45,331 nucleotides of DNA from JAVBQJ01 sp045585875. Its GTDB lineage: Bacteria > Verrucomicrobiota > Lentisphaeria > Victivallales > Victivallaceae. The position numbers were made by a program, and so were the translations under genes. Below the pieces are notes generated by a model, which had not been told where the DNA came from, did not search any database, and was given only the letters and a program-made list of their open reading frames with translations. Numbering within the stretch: position 1 is the first letter of the stretch; the number at the start of each line of letters is the position of its first letter. This document shows positions 36,526 to 45,027 of the stretch, in pieces. The stretch spans positions 1 through 45,331 of the forward strand of contig JAZMZH010000211.1 of NCBI GenBank assembly GCA_045585875.1. The letters run 5' to 3'.

Positions 36526-39396
36526 ATGCTGGAAAATATCGTTGTAAAAGGTGCCGCGCAGCACAATCTGCGCAATATTGATCTGGAAATCCCCCGCAAT
36601 ACGCTCACCGTCATCACCGGACTCTCCGGTTCCGGAAAGAGTTCCCTGGCCTTCGACACCCTTTACGCCGAGGGGCAGCGGCGCTATGTGGAGAGTCTCT
36701 CCGCCTATGCCAGGCAGTTTCTCGACCGCCTCCAGAAACCCCGGGTGGAACGCATCGACGGTCTCTCCCCCGCCATCGCCATCGAACAGCGCACCGCCGG
36801 AGCCAGTCCCCGCTCCACCGTGGCCACCGTCACCGAAATATACGACTATCTGCGTCTGCTTTACGCTCACGCCGGGACGCCTCACTGTCCCCGCTGCGGC
36901 CGGGAGCTCACGCCCCAGTCCGCCGAGCGGATGGTGGAAAATATCCTCGCTCTGCCCTCCGGCCGCAGGCTGATGATCCTGGCCCCGGTGGTCGCCGGCC
37001 GCAAGGGCGAACACCGGGAGATTCTGGAACGTCTGAAATCCGACGGCTTCATCCGGGCCCGCATCGACGGCGAGATCCGTCCGCTTGAGGATGAGATCGA
37101 ACTCGGCAAGACCCTGAGCCACAACATCGAGGCGGTGGTGGACCGTCTGGTGACCGGCGATATGGACCGCACCCGCCTCACCGATTCGGTGGAGCTGGCG
37201 TTGAAAACCGGCGCCGGAGAGATCATCGTTTCCGTGCAGGATCCCGGGGAGGGCGGATGGCGGGACCGGATCATGAGCGAAAAACTGGCCTGCGTCCACT
37301 GTCATGAGAGCTTCGGCGAGCTGGCCCCCCGCAACTTCTCCTTCAACACTCCCTACGGCGCCTGTCCCGAGTGCAACGGACTGGGCGTGCGGATGGTCAT
37401 GGACGAGCGTCTGGTGGTGCCGGACCCGACAAAATCGCTGAGAAACGGGGCCATTCCCGCCTGGAAACGCGGTCCGAGGCACCTGATTATCTACTATAAC
37501 CTACTGCTGCGAAAGGTGATCGAACAATTCGGGACTCCGGATATGATGACCCGGCCCTTTGAAACGCTCCCGGAGGATTTCCGGAAACTCCTGCTCTACG
37601 GCTCCGGCAGCCGCGATCTGGAGTTCGACTATTACATCAAGGGCAGGAAATTCCACTGGGCCAAGCCCTTCGAGGGCGTCCTCGAGAATCTCCGCCGCCG
37701 CCACGCCGAAACCGAGAGCGACGCGGTCCGGGAGCGTCTGGGCAAACTGCTCGCGCCCCGGCCCTGCGACGTCTGCGGCGGCGCCCGGCTCAATCCGGTG
37801 ACGCTGGCGGTGACGGTGAACGGGCTCAACATCGCCGAATTCAACCGGATGCCGGTGGGCGAGGCGAGAAAATTCATTTCCGGCCTCCGTCTGCCCGCGG
37901 AAAAGCTGGCGGTGGTGCGGGACGTGCGGCATGAGATCGACTCCCGGCTGAAGTTTCTCGCCGACGTGGGACTGGATTACCTGACTCTGGACCGGGCCTC
38001 CGGCACCCTTTCCGGCGGCGAAGCCCAGCGCATCCGGCTGGCCACCCAATTGGGCAGCGCGCTTTCCGGCGTGCTTTATATTCTGGACGAACCCAGCATC
38101 GGTCTGCACCAAAAGGACAACGACCTCCTGATCGGCACCCTCATGCGCCTCCGGGATCTGGGAAACACCGTCATCGTGGTGGAACACGATCTGGATACCA
38201 TGCGGGCCGCGGACTTCCTGGTGGATCTGGGGCCCGGCGCGGGCGAGCAGGGGGGGCGGCTGGTGGCCTCGGGGCCTCCGAAAAAGGTCGCCGCCTGCCG
38301 GGAGTCCGTCACCGGGGATTTTCTCGCGGGGCGGCGGATGGTGCCGATCCCCGCAAAGCGATGTCCGGGCAACGGCCGCAAACTCGTGGTGAGGGGGGCC
38401 TCCGAACACAATCTGAAGAATATCGACGTGGAGATCCCCCTGGGGTGTTTCACCTGCGTCACCGGGGTTTCCGGCTCCGGCAAGAGCACGCTGGTCAATT
38501 CCATCATCGTGCGCGGCCTCAACGATCATTTCGGCATCATGGACGATCCTCCCGGGCGCCACAGAACCATCGAGGGCATCGGACATGTGGATAAGATGGT
38601 GGTCATCGACCAAAGCCCGATCGGACGCACTCCCCGCTCCAATCCGGCGACCTACTGCGGGATTTTCGATCTCATCCGGAAGCTCTTCAGCCAGACGCCC
38701 GATGCGAAGGCGCGCGGGTACGGGCCGGGCCGCTTCAGCTTCAACGTCAAGGGCGGGCGCTGCGAAGAGTGCCGCGGCGACGGCATCAAGCGCATTGAAA
38801 TGCAGTTTCTCAGCGACGTTTATGTGGAGTGCTCCGCCTGCGGCGGACGGCGTTTCAACCGGGAGACCCTGGAGGTGCGCTACAAGAAGCTCAATATCGC
38901 AGACGTCCTGGATCTGACCGTGGACGAGGCGGTGAGATTTTTCGAGCCGGTGCGCCCCGTCGCCCGCCGTCTGGAAATGCTCCGGGACGTGGGGCTGGGG
39001 TATGTCCGGCTCGGCCAGCCCGCGACCACCCTCTCCGGAGGCGAAGCCCAGCGGATCAAACTGGCCAACGAGCTGGCTTCGGTGCCCCGGGGACATACGC
39101 TGTATGTGCTGGACGAGCCCACCACCGGACTGCATCCGGCGGATGTGGAACAGCTTTTGAAGGTGCTGAACCGGCTGCGGGACAACGGCAGCAGCGTGCT
39201 GGTGATCGAGCACAATCTGGACGTCGTGAAGACCGCCGACTGGATCATCGACCTCGGTCCCGACGGCGGGGACCGCGGCGGCGAAGTGGTGGCCTGCGGC
39301 ACCCCCGAGAGCATCGCGCGGGATTCGAAGGGATACACCGCCCGTTATCTGGCCGTGGAACTGGCCCGCGGCAAGACCGGGGGAGGGGAGGCGTGA
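36526..39396 (+). CDS. uvrA: UvrABC excinuclease subunit A
   Basis: 956 aa, standard length. Damage-sensing ABC ATPase of nucleotide excision repair. First nucleotide site: Walker A GLSGSGKSS (32-40) with signature LSGGEAQRIRLATQLGS; second: GVSGSGKSTL with LSGGEAQRIKLANELA. Zinc modules include CPRCGRELTP, CVHCHESFGEL...CPECNGLG and CEECRGDG...CSACGG. The start MLENIVVKGAAQHNLRNIDL matches the family N-terminus; only a weak GAGAAACGGA precedes it. Followed by the CLC gene four bases later. Confidence 0.97.
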   Translation: MLENIVVKGAAQHNLRNIDLEIPRNTLTVITGLSGSGKSSLAFDTLYAEGQRRYVESLSAYARQFLDRLQKPRVERIDGLSPAIAIEQRTAGASPRSTVATVTEIYDYLRLLYAHAGTPHCPRCGRELTPQSAERMVENILALPSGRRLMILAPVVAGRKGEHREILERLKSDGFIRARIDGEIRPLEDEIELGKTLSHNIEAVVDRLVTGDMDRTRLTDSVELALKTGAGEIIVSVQDPGEGGWRDRIMSEKLACVHCHESFGELAPRNFSFNTPYGACPECNGLGVRMVMDERLVVPDPTKSLRNGAIPAWKRGPRHLIIYYNLLLRKVIEQFGTPDMMTRPFETLPEDFRKLLLYGSGSRDLEFDYYIKGRKFHWAKPFEGVLENLRRRHAETESDAVRERLGKLLAPRPCDVCGGARLNPVTLAVTVNGLNIAEFNRMPVGEARKFISGLRLPAEKLAVVRDVRHEIDSRLKFLADVGLDYLTLDRASGTLSGGEAQRIRLATQLGSALSGVLYILDEPSIGLHQKDNDLLIGTLMRLRDLGNTVIVVEHDLDTMRAADFLVDLGPGAGEQGGRLVASGPPKKVAACRESVTGDFLAGRRMVPIPAKRCPGNGRKLVVRGASEHNLKNIDVEIPLGCFTCVTGVSGSGKSTLVNSIIVRGLNDHFGIMDDPPGRHRTIEGIGHVDKMVVIDQSPIGRTPRSNPATYCGIFDLIRKLFSQTPDAKARGYGPGRFSFNVKGGRCEECRGDGIKRIEMQFLSDVYVECSACGGRRFNRETLEVRYKKLNIADVLDLTVDEAVRFFEPVRPVARRLEMLRDVGLGYVRLGQPATTLSGGEAQRIKLANELASVPRGHTLYVLDEPTTGLHPADVEQLLKVLNRLRDNGSSVLVIEHNLDVVKTADWIIDLGPDGGDRGGEVVACGTPESIARDSKGYTARYLAVELARGKTGGGEA

Positions 39397-39400
39397 TGCG

Positions 39401-41239
39401 ATGAAACGGGGCAGAATCGGCAGTGCGATCGTGCGCGGCGCGGTGCGGATGCACCGGCTGAGTATTCCGCGGATGCAGGCTTTCTGGCTTTCCCGCTGGG
39501 GAGAATCCAGCCTGCTCATCCCGCTGGCTCTTATCATCGGAGCGGTGGTGGCGCTGGCCGCGGCCGGGCTGCATCTGGCGGTGGAAACGCTTGTGGCCGG
39601 ATCGCTGGCGCTGGGGAATTGCTTCGGCGGCGGCTGGAGTTTTTACGGTATCATGCTGGTGCTGCCGATGGTCGGTCTGGCCGCCAGTTTTCTGGTGCAG
39701 AGGTACTTCTGCGGCAGCGGCTATGCCAAGAGCCTCAGCCCGCTGATCCTGGCCCTGCACCGCAAGCGCACCGGCATGCCGATCCGGGACTGCTGGACCC
39801 ATATCATCTCCAGCGCGCTGGCGGTGGGACTGGGCGGTTCCGCGGGGCTCGAGGCGCCCAGCGTGCTTACCGGCGCGGCCGTCGGAGCGGCTGGAAACCG
39901 GATATTCCGCATCTCCCGGCCCCGCAAGACGCTGCTGATCGGGTGCGGCGCGGCGGCGGCCATATCGGCGATCTTCAATTCCCCGGTGGCGGGAGTGCTC
40001 TTCGCGGCCGAGGTGCTGCTGCCGGAATTCAGCGTTTCCGCCCTGGTGCCCATGATTATGTCCAGCGCGGTGGCGGCGGTGATCTCCCGGATGCTGATCG
40101 CCGACACCCAGTTTATTCTGGCCATAAACGCGCCCTGGCGCACCGACGCGGTCCCCTTTTATTTCCTGCTGGGGGTGATTTGCGCGCTGGTGGGCTGCTG
40201 GGTCATCCGGAGCGTGTATTTCACCGCCGGACGCCTGAAAAAATATTTCCCGTCGGTATGGACCCGGCTTTGGGCGGGCGGGTCGATTCTGTGCGTGCTT
40301 CTGTGGATTTTTCCGGTGCTGCGGGGGCAGGGGTACAAGTATCTGGAAAAGCTCTTCAACGGTGAAATCGGCGACATCGCCGCCACCTCTCCGGTGCTGA
40401 GACTGCTGCCCGGCGGATCGCTCCTGCCGGTGGTGATCACCGTGGCGGCGGTCCTGATCCTGAAATCGGTGGCCGCGTCGCTGACGGTGGATTCCGGCGG
40501 CGACGGCGGCATCTTCGCGCCGTCCATGTTCATCGGGGCCTTCACCGGCTTCGCCTTCGCCCGCCTGGTCAATCTCTCCGGGGCGGCGACGCTTCAGGAA
40601 TACAATTTCGTGGCGGTGGGGATGTGCGGGGTTTTCACGGCGGTGATGCGGGCTCCGCTGACCGGGATCTTTCTCATCGCCGAGGTGACCGGCAGTTACA
40701 TCCTGCTGGTGCCGCTGATGATCGTGTCGTCGGTTTCCTGCCTTGCCGCCCGGATGTTCGAGAAGAACTCCATTTACCGCAAAGTCCTGGCCGAAAACAA
40801 CCTCCTGGACGACGACCGGGATCACGAAGTCCTCCGGCGCATGAAGGTGAAGAGTTCCATCGACCGCCGTTATCATCCTCTCTCCCAGGACGATCCCTTC
40901 GTCGTGGTGGGGAAACTGCTCACCTCGACCCGCGAGTCGGATTTCCCGGTGCTGGATGCGGAGGGCCGCCTCATCGGCATGGTGCGGCTGGCGGACATCC
41001 GGCCCGCGATGCTGGATGTGGACGTCCACTCCTGTCTGCTGGTTTTTGACGTGATGGAGGAGCCGGTGGGGCGTCTGCTGCCGGATGACGATCTGGCTCA
41101 GGCCATGGCGCAGTTCGACCTGCTGCAGGTGGATCGGCTGCCGGTGTGTTCGGCGGACGGACGTTTCGAGGGGTTTCTGGAGCGGGCTCCGATCTTTTCC
41201 CGTTATCGGAACGAGGTCTCCGAGGGCTCCGGCATCTGA
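39401..41239 (+). CDS. CLC-type chloride channel or H+/anion antiporter with CBS domains
   Basis: 612 aa inner-membrane protein. The conserved selectivity segments are GGSAGLEAPSV, with the gating glutamate at Glu151, and GGDGGIFAPSMFIGAF. NSPVAGVLFAAEVLL and MRAPLTGIFLIAEVTGS are the two inverted-repeat halves. Two CBS domains fill about 470-605. Whether it is a channel or exchanger, and for chloride or fluoride, cannot be told; the CBS pair points to nucleotide control. It is the second gene after uvrA with a four-base gap, so co-transcribed though functionally unrelated. Confidence 0.93.
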   Translation: MKRGRIGSAIVRGAVRMHRLSIPRMQAFWLSRWGESSLLIPLALIIGAVVALAAAGLHLAVETLVAGSLALGNCFGGGWSFYGIMLVLPMVGLAASFLVQRYFCGSGYAKSLSPLILALHRKRTGMPIRDCWTHIISSALAVGLGGSAGLEAPSVLTGAAVGAAGNRIFRISRPRKTLLIGCGAAAAISAIFNSPVAGVLFAAEVLLPEFSVSALVPMIMSSAVAAVISRMLIADTQFILAINAPWRTDAVPFYFLLGVICALVGCWVIRSVYFTAGRLKKYFPSVWTRLWAGGSILCVLLWIFPVLRGQGYKYLEKLFNGEIGDIAATSPVLRLLPGGSLLPVVITVAAVLILKSVAASLTVDSGGDGGIFAPSMFIGAFTGFAFARLVNLSGAATLQEYNFVAVGMCGVFTAVMRAPLTGIFLIAEVTGSYILLVPLMIVSSVSCLAARMFEKNSIYRKVLAENNLLDDDRDHEVLRRMKVKSSIDRRYHPLSQDDPFVVVGKLLTSTRESDFPVLDAEGRLIGMVRLADIRPAMLDVDVHSCLLVFDVMEEPVGRLLPDDDLAQAMAQFDLLQVDRLPVCSADGRFEGFLERAPIFSRYRNEVSEGSGI

Positions 41240-41263
41240 TCTTCCGGAGCGCGCAGTCCGCCC

Positions 41264-41284
41264 GGCGGCTTGAATTCCGCCGCC
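41264..41284. terminator. Possible terminator hairpin between CLC and epmA genes
   Basis: GGCGGC (41264-41269) and GCCGCC (41279-41284) form a stem with a nine-base loop in the convergent gap. There is no T run, so this is a weak call. Confidence 0.35.
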
Positions 41285-41308
41285 TCCGGGGCGGAAATCG
41301 CCGGCGCG

Positions 41309-42244
41309 TCAGAAGGCTTTTACGTCGGATATGTCCTCTGCGCCGGTCAGGAGCATGGCCAGCCGATCCATCCCCAGCGCCGCGCCGGAAACCGGAGGCA
41401 GTCCGGCCTCCAGAGCCGCGAAAAAATCTTCCCGGACCGGGTATTCGGCCATGCCGTCGGCGGCGCGGCTCCGGTTGGCGGCGTCAAATCTGCGCCTCTG
41501 TTCCTCCGGGTCCAGGAGTTCGCCGAAGGCGTTGGCCAGCTCGATCCCGGCGATGTACGCCTCCCAGCGCTGGGCCACGGCGGGATTTTCGGGATCCAGT
41601 CTCGCCAGACTGGCCCGTTCCGCGGGATAGTCGGCCAGAAAGGTCAGCCGTCCCCGGCCCAGCTGCGGCTCGATGAAATTCACCATCCATTCGTCGAACT
41701 TCCCGGCGGCCGAGGCCTCCTCTTCGCTGCCGGGAGCGTATTTTGTGAAAGCCTCCCTGACGGTGATCCATTCCGCCTCCGCCCCCAGATCGATCTTTTC
41801 GCCCCGGTAAAGGATATGGGCGGACCCGGCGGTTTTTGCCGCCGTGAAGCGCAGAAGCTCCGCCGTCAGTCCGGCCAGTTCCCGGTAATCCGGCATGGCG
41901 GCGTAGTACTCCAGCATGGTGAATTCTTCCCGGTGTCTGCGGCCCTTTTCCCCGGCCCGGAAACACGGTCCGATCTGATAGATATTGCCGTACCCGGCGC
42001 CGACGAGGATCTTCATTTCCAGCTCCGGGCTGGGGCGGAGCCAGCCGCCGCCGACCGGAAAGGTCTCGATGTATTCCTCGGGAGCCGGGGCGGCGATGCG
42101 GACCGGCGTCTCCACCTCGAGCCAGCCTCGCGCATCGAAGAATTCCCGGATGGCGGCCGTCATCACGGCCCTGCTCCGCAAATAAGGACGCCGCGCCCGG
42201 AGACGGGTCGCGGCGTCGTTGGAATGCTCCGGTGACCGGTTCAT
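41309..42244 (-). CDS. epmA: Elongation factor P-(R)-beta-lysine ligase (EpmA/PoxA/GenX type)
   Basis: 311 aa, like E. coli EpmA (325): a stand-alone class II lysyl-tRNA-synthetase catalytic core without an anticodon domain. Motif 2 is CFRAGEKGRRHREEFTMLEYY (residues around 94-114, split FRAGEKGRRH/EEFTMLEYY) and motif 3 is GAALGMDRLAMLLTG near the C-terminus. It attaches a lysine derivative to the tip lysine of EF-P, whose gene lies four bases upstream, strong support for this role over a tRNA synthetase. The aminomutase EpmB is not in the window. The ribosome site (GAGG) is very close to the ATG. Confidence 0.92.
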   Translation of the reverse strand: MNRSPEHSNDAATRLRARRPYLRSRAVMTAAIREFFDARGWLEVETPVRIAAPAPEEYIETFPVGGGWLRPSPELEMKILVGAGYGNIYQIGPCFRAGEKGRRHREEFTMLEYYAAMPDYRELAGLTAELLRFTAAKTAGSAHILYRGEKIDLGAEAEWITVREAFTKYAPGSEEEASAAGKFDEWMVNFIEPQLGRGRLTFLADYPAERASLARLDPENPAVAQRWEAYIAGIELANAFGELLDPEEQRRRFDAANRSRAADGMAEYPVREDFFAALEAGLPPVSGAALGMDRLAMLLTGAEDISDVKAF

Positions 42245-42248
42245 TACC

Positions 42249-42815
42249 TCAGGCCTTGCTGACCCGTTCGGCGTATTCGCCGGTGCGGGTGTCGATCCTG
42301 ACGGTGTCGCCGGTGTTGATGAAGAGGGGGACCTGGATTTCGTAGCCGTTGTCGAGTTTGGCGGGCTTCAGCACGTTGGTGGCGGTGTCGCCCCGGGCGC
42401 CGGGCTCGGTCTCGACGATTTCCTTTTCGATGAAGGTGGGCAGAGTGATTTCGATGGGTTCGTTGTTGAAGAGCAGGAAGTTGCAGAGGGCGTTGTCGAT
42501 GAGGAAGTACGCCTGATTGCCCAGGAAGTCCTTATGGACGTGCATCTCCTCGTAGGTTTCCACATCGCTGAAGACGTAGTAGTCGCCGTCGGCGTAGGAG
42601 TAGTACATTTCCCGCTCTTCCAGATCGGGCTTTTCGATTTTGTCGGTGGGGCGGTAGGTGTGCTCCATGCCGGAACCGGTGATGAGGTTCTTCATCTTGC
42701 AGCGGTAGAGAGCGGTGCCTTTGCCGGGCTTGCAGAAATCGAATTCGGTGATGACCCACGGCTGCCCGTCGATCTGGATTTTCAGTCCCTTTTTCAGGTC
42801 GGAAGCACTGAACAT
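42249..42815 (-). CDS. efp: Translation elongation factor P
   Basis: 188 aa, normal length. Rescues ribosomes stalled at polyproline. Three-domain EF-P: domain I with the modified loop PGKGTAL, whose Lys32 matches E. coli Lys34; then the OB folds (EEREMYYSYADGDYYVF; NTGDTVRIDTRTGEYAER at the C-terminus). The start MFSASDLKKG is set by AGGAG eight bases upstream. Lysine at the tip plus adjacent epmA predicts beta-lysylation. Confidence 0.97.
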   Translation of the reverse strand: MFSASDLKKGLKIQIDGQPWVITEFDFCKPGKGTALYRCKMKNLITGSGMEHTYRPTDKIEKPDLEEREMYYSYADGDYYVFSDVETYEEMHVHKDFLGNQAYFLIDNALCNFLLFNNEPIEITLPTFIEKEIVETEPGARGDTATNVLKPAKLDNGYEIQVPLFINTGDTVRIDTRTGEYAERVSKA

Positions 42816-42915
42816 TTGGAGTCTCCTGTGTTGGTGGACGGTACTGCCTTTTCTGACGGTACTGCCGTCTTGATTTGCGTCATTCGGACCGTGGCGGATG
42901 CCGCAACGGTGACAT

Positions 42916-42944
42916 AATATAACATCGCAGGGCGGTTTTGTCAA
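42916..42944 (-). promoter_or_regulatory. Promoter of efp-epmA
   Basis: Leftwards: TTGACA (42944-42939), 17-bp spacer, TATATT (42921-42916), about 100 bp before the efp ATG. The best sigma70-type match in the window together with that at 22368. Confidence 0.82.
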
Positions 42945-42984
42945 TTTTCATCGTCGTAAATATAAATTTTATCCCGTAAAAAAT

Positions 42985-43012
42985 TTGACTTTTGCCGAAA
43001 ACATGGTATCTT
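42985..43012 (+). promoter_or_regulatory. Promoter of rplM-rpsI-argC
   Basis: TTGACT (42985-42990), 16-bp spacer, TATCTT (43007-43012), preceded by an AT-rich stretch that could act as an UP element. The start near 43019 gives a leader of about 130 nt. Confidence 0.75.
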
Positions 43013-43070
43013 ATTGAATCGTGTCGCCGCGGTACGGTCCGATCATCCCGTCTCCGCCGCGTCCCGATGA

Positions 43071-43091
43071 CCGCCGCCCGACGAACGGCGG
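43071..43091 (+). promoter_or_regulatory. Hairpin in the rplM leader
   Basis: CCGCCG (43071-43076) and CGGCGG (43086-43091) enclose a nine-base loop within the 130-nt leader. L13 operons in some phyla are autoregulated through leader RNA; whether this is such an element is only a guess. Confidence 0.35.
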
Positions 43092-43150
43092 TCCGAAACA
43101 GTGCGAATGTTTTGAAAGCGTCACACAATTCAGCTATACGGGTAAAGAAC

Positions 43151-43582
43151 ATGAAAACCTATCTGGCAAAAGTCGGAGAGATCAACCGGGAGTACATCCT
43201 CTTTGACGCCTCCGAGATTCCGGTCGGGCGTCTCGCCGTCAGGATCGTCAACGCGCTCCGCGGCAAGGACAAGCCCACCTACACCCCCCATATCGACACC
43301 GGCGCCTTTGTGATCGTGATCAATGCCGCCAAGGCGGTGTTCACCGGCCGCAAGTCCGAGGAAAAGATCTATGTGGACTACACCGGCTACCGTTCCGGCT
43401 ACAAGGAGCAGACCGCCGCGCTCGTCCGCGAGAAGCATCCCGAGCGCCTCATCGAGGACGCCGTCTGGGGCATGATGCCTCACGGCCGCCTCGGCCGCGC
43501 CCAGTTTGCCAAGCTCCGGGTCTACGCCGGAGCCGAGCATCCCCATGCCGCTCAGAATCCCCGCAAAATCACTCTGGAGTAA
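43151..43582 (+). CDS. rplM: 50S ribosomal protein L13
   Basis: 143 aa, standard length. L13 signatures: DASEIPVGRLAVRIVNALRG, GDxV-like VIVINAAKAVFTGRK, YTGYRSGYK, and AVWGMMPHGRLGRAQFAKL-RVYAG. Start MKTYLAKVG is preceded by a weak GGTAAAG. First gene of the usual rplM-rpsI pair. Confidence 0.97.
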   Translation: MKTYLAKVGEINREYILFDASEIPVGRLAVRIVNALRGKDKPTYTPHIDTGAFVIVINAAKAVFTGRKSEEKIYVDYTGYRSGYKEQTAALVREKHPERLIEDAVWGMMPHGRLGRAQFAKLRVYAGAEHPHAAQNPRKITLE

Positions 43583-43588
43583 CATATC

Positions 43589-43987
43589 ATGGCGATCAAC
43601 AGCGAAGAAATCATTGCAACCGGCCGCCGCAAATGCGCCGTGGCCCGGGTCCGGATCAAGCCGGGTTCCGGCAAGATCGTCGTCAACGGCAAGACTTTCA
43701 CCGAGTACTTTGTCGCCGAGGCGCAGCGCGGATTCATCACGCAGCCGCTCACCGTCTCCAACAGCATGAACAAGTTTGACATCTCCGCCAGCATCGACGG
43801 CGGCGGGATGATGGGACAGGCCGGCGCCCTCCGTCACGGAGTGGCCCGCGCGCTCATCAAATACGACGAGACGCTCCGTCCCGTGCTCAAGAGCAGCGGC
43901 ATGCTCACCCGGGACGCCAGGGTCAAAGAGCGCAAGAAGTCCGGTCAGCCGGGCGCCCGTCGCCGGTTCCAGTTCTCCAAGCGTTAA
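43589..43987 (+). CDS. rpsI: 30S ribosomal protein S9
   Basis: 132 aa. S9 signatures: ATGRRKCAVARVRIKPGSG near the N-terminus, GGGMMGQAGALRHGVARAL, and the basic C-terminal tail KKSGQPGARRRFQFSKR that reaches the decoding site. GGAG lies nine bases before the ATG, six bases after the rplM stop. Confidence 0.97.
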   Translation: MAINSEEIIATGRRKCAVARVRIKPGSGKIVVNGKTFTEYFVAEAQRGFITQPLTVSNSMNKFDISASIDGGGMMGQAGALRHGVARALIKYDETLRPVLKSSGMLTRDARVKERKKSGQPGARRRFQFSKR

Positions 43988-43999
43988 GGAGGCTGGCTC

Positions 44000-45019
44000 A
44001 TGTTGCGGGTTGCGGTTTTCGGCGCGGCCGGATACGCGGGCGAGGAATTGCTGCGTATCCTCCTGCGTCACCGGAATTGCACGATTGCCGCGGTCACTTC
44101 CCGCGGCAATGCCGGAAAACCGGTGGAGGAGGTGTTTCCCCGCTTCACCGGTTCCGGGCTGGTTTTTGTGGAGCCGGACGTCGCCGCCATCGCCCCTCTG
44201 TGCGACGCGGCGATCCTGGCGCTGCCCCACGGTCTGGCTTCGGAATACGCCCGGCCGCTGATGGACGCGGGCGTCGCGGTGATCGACATCTCCGCCGACT
44301 TCAGACTGCGCAGCCTCGCCAAGTACCGGGAATACTACGGAGAGCATCCGGCCCCGGAACTGCTGAGCAAGGCGGTGTACGGCCTGCCGGAACTTTACCG
44401 GGACAAGATCCGGGAAGCTTCCCTGATCGCCTGCCCGGGATGTTATCCCACCTCGTCGATTCTGCCCACGGCGCCGCTGCTGCGCAAGGGGCTGGTTTCG
44501 ACGAAAGGCGTTTCCGTGGTCTCCGCCTCGGGCGTTACCGGCGGCGGCCGCAAGGTGGCTCTCGACTACCTTTACTGCGAGTGCAACGAGGGGTTCCGTG
44601 CCTATAAGGCCGTCGGACACCGCCATCTGCCCGAAATCGAGCAGGAAATGGCCGCCGCGGCCGGAGTGCCGGAGATGGCCATCAACTTCATCCCCCACCT
44701 CGCGCCCATGAATCGCGGCATCAACTCCACCATCCTGATGGACGCCATGCCCGGGTGCACTCTGGAGGCGATCCGGGCGGCGTACGAGGAAGCCTACGGC
44801 AAGGAGCAGTTCGTCACCGTCCTGCCCCACGGCCGTTACGCCGACGTCAAGTACGTCACCATGACCAACTGCTGTCAGATCAGTTACAATCTGGACGGCC
44901 ACACCAACCGGGTGATTGTCAATTCCGTAATCGACAACCTCACCAAAGGCGCCAGCGGTCAGGCGGTGCAGTGCATGAATATCCGTTTCGGCTTCGAGGA
45001 GAGCGAGGGGCTGATCTGA
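44000..45019 (+). CDS. argC: N-acetyl-gamma-glutamyl-phosphate reductase
   Basis: 339 aa. NADPH-dependent third step of arginine synthesis. Nucleotide fold VAVFGAAGYAGEELLRIL at the N-terminus, catalytic Cys148 in ACPGCYPTSSIL, and GHRHLPEIEQE with HLAPMNRGI in the C-terminal half. A strong AAGGAGG lies before the ATG, 12 bases after the rpsI stop, so it is probably co-transcribed with the ribosomal genes. Type 1 ArgC by length. Confidence 0.96.
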   Translation: MLRVAVFGAAGYAGEELLRILLRHRNCTIAAVTSRGNAGKPVEEVFPRFTGSGLVFVEPDVAAIAPLCDAAILALPHGLASEYARPLMDAGVAVIDISADFRLRSLAKYREYYGEHPAPELLSKAVYGLPELYRDKIREASLIACPGCYPTSSILPTAPLLRKGLVSTKGVSVVSASGVTGGGRKVALDYLYCECNEGFRAYKAVGHRHLPEIEQEMAAAAGVPEMAINFIPHLAPMNRGINSTILMDAMPGCTLEAIRAAYEEAYGKEQFVTVLPHGRYADVKYVTMTNCCQISYNLDGHTNRVIVNSVIDNLTKGASGQAVQCMNIRFGFEESEGLI

Positions 45020-45027
45020 ACCCCTCG

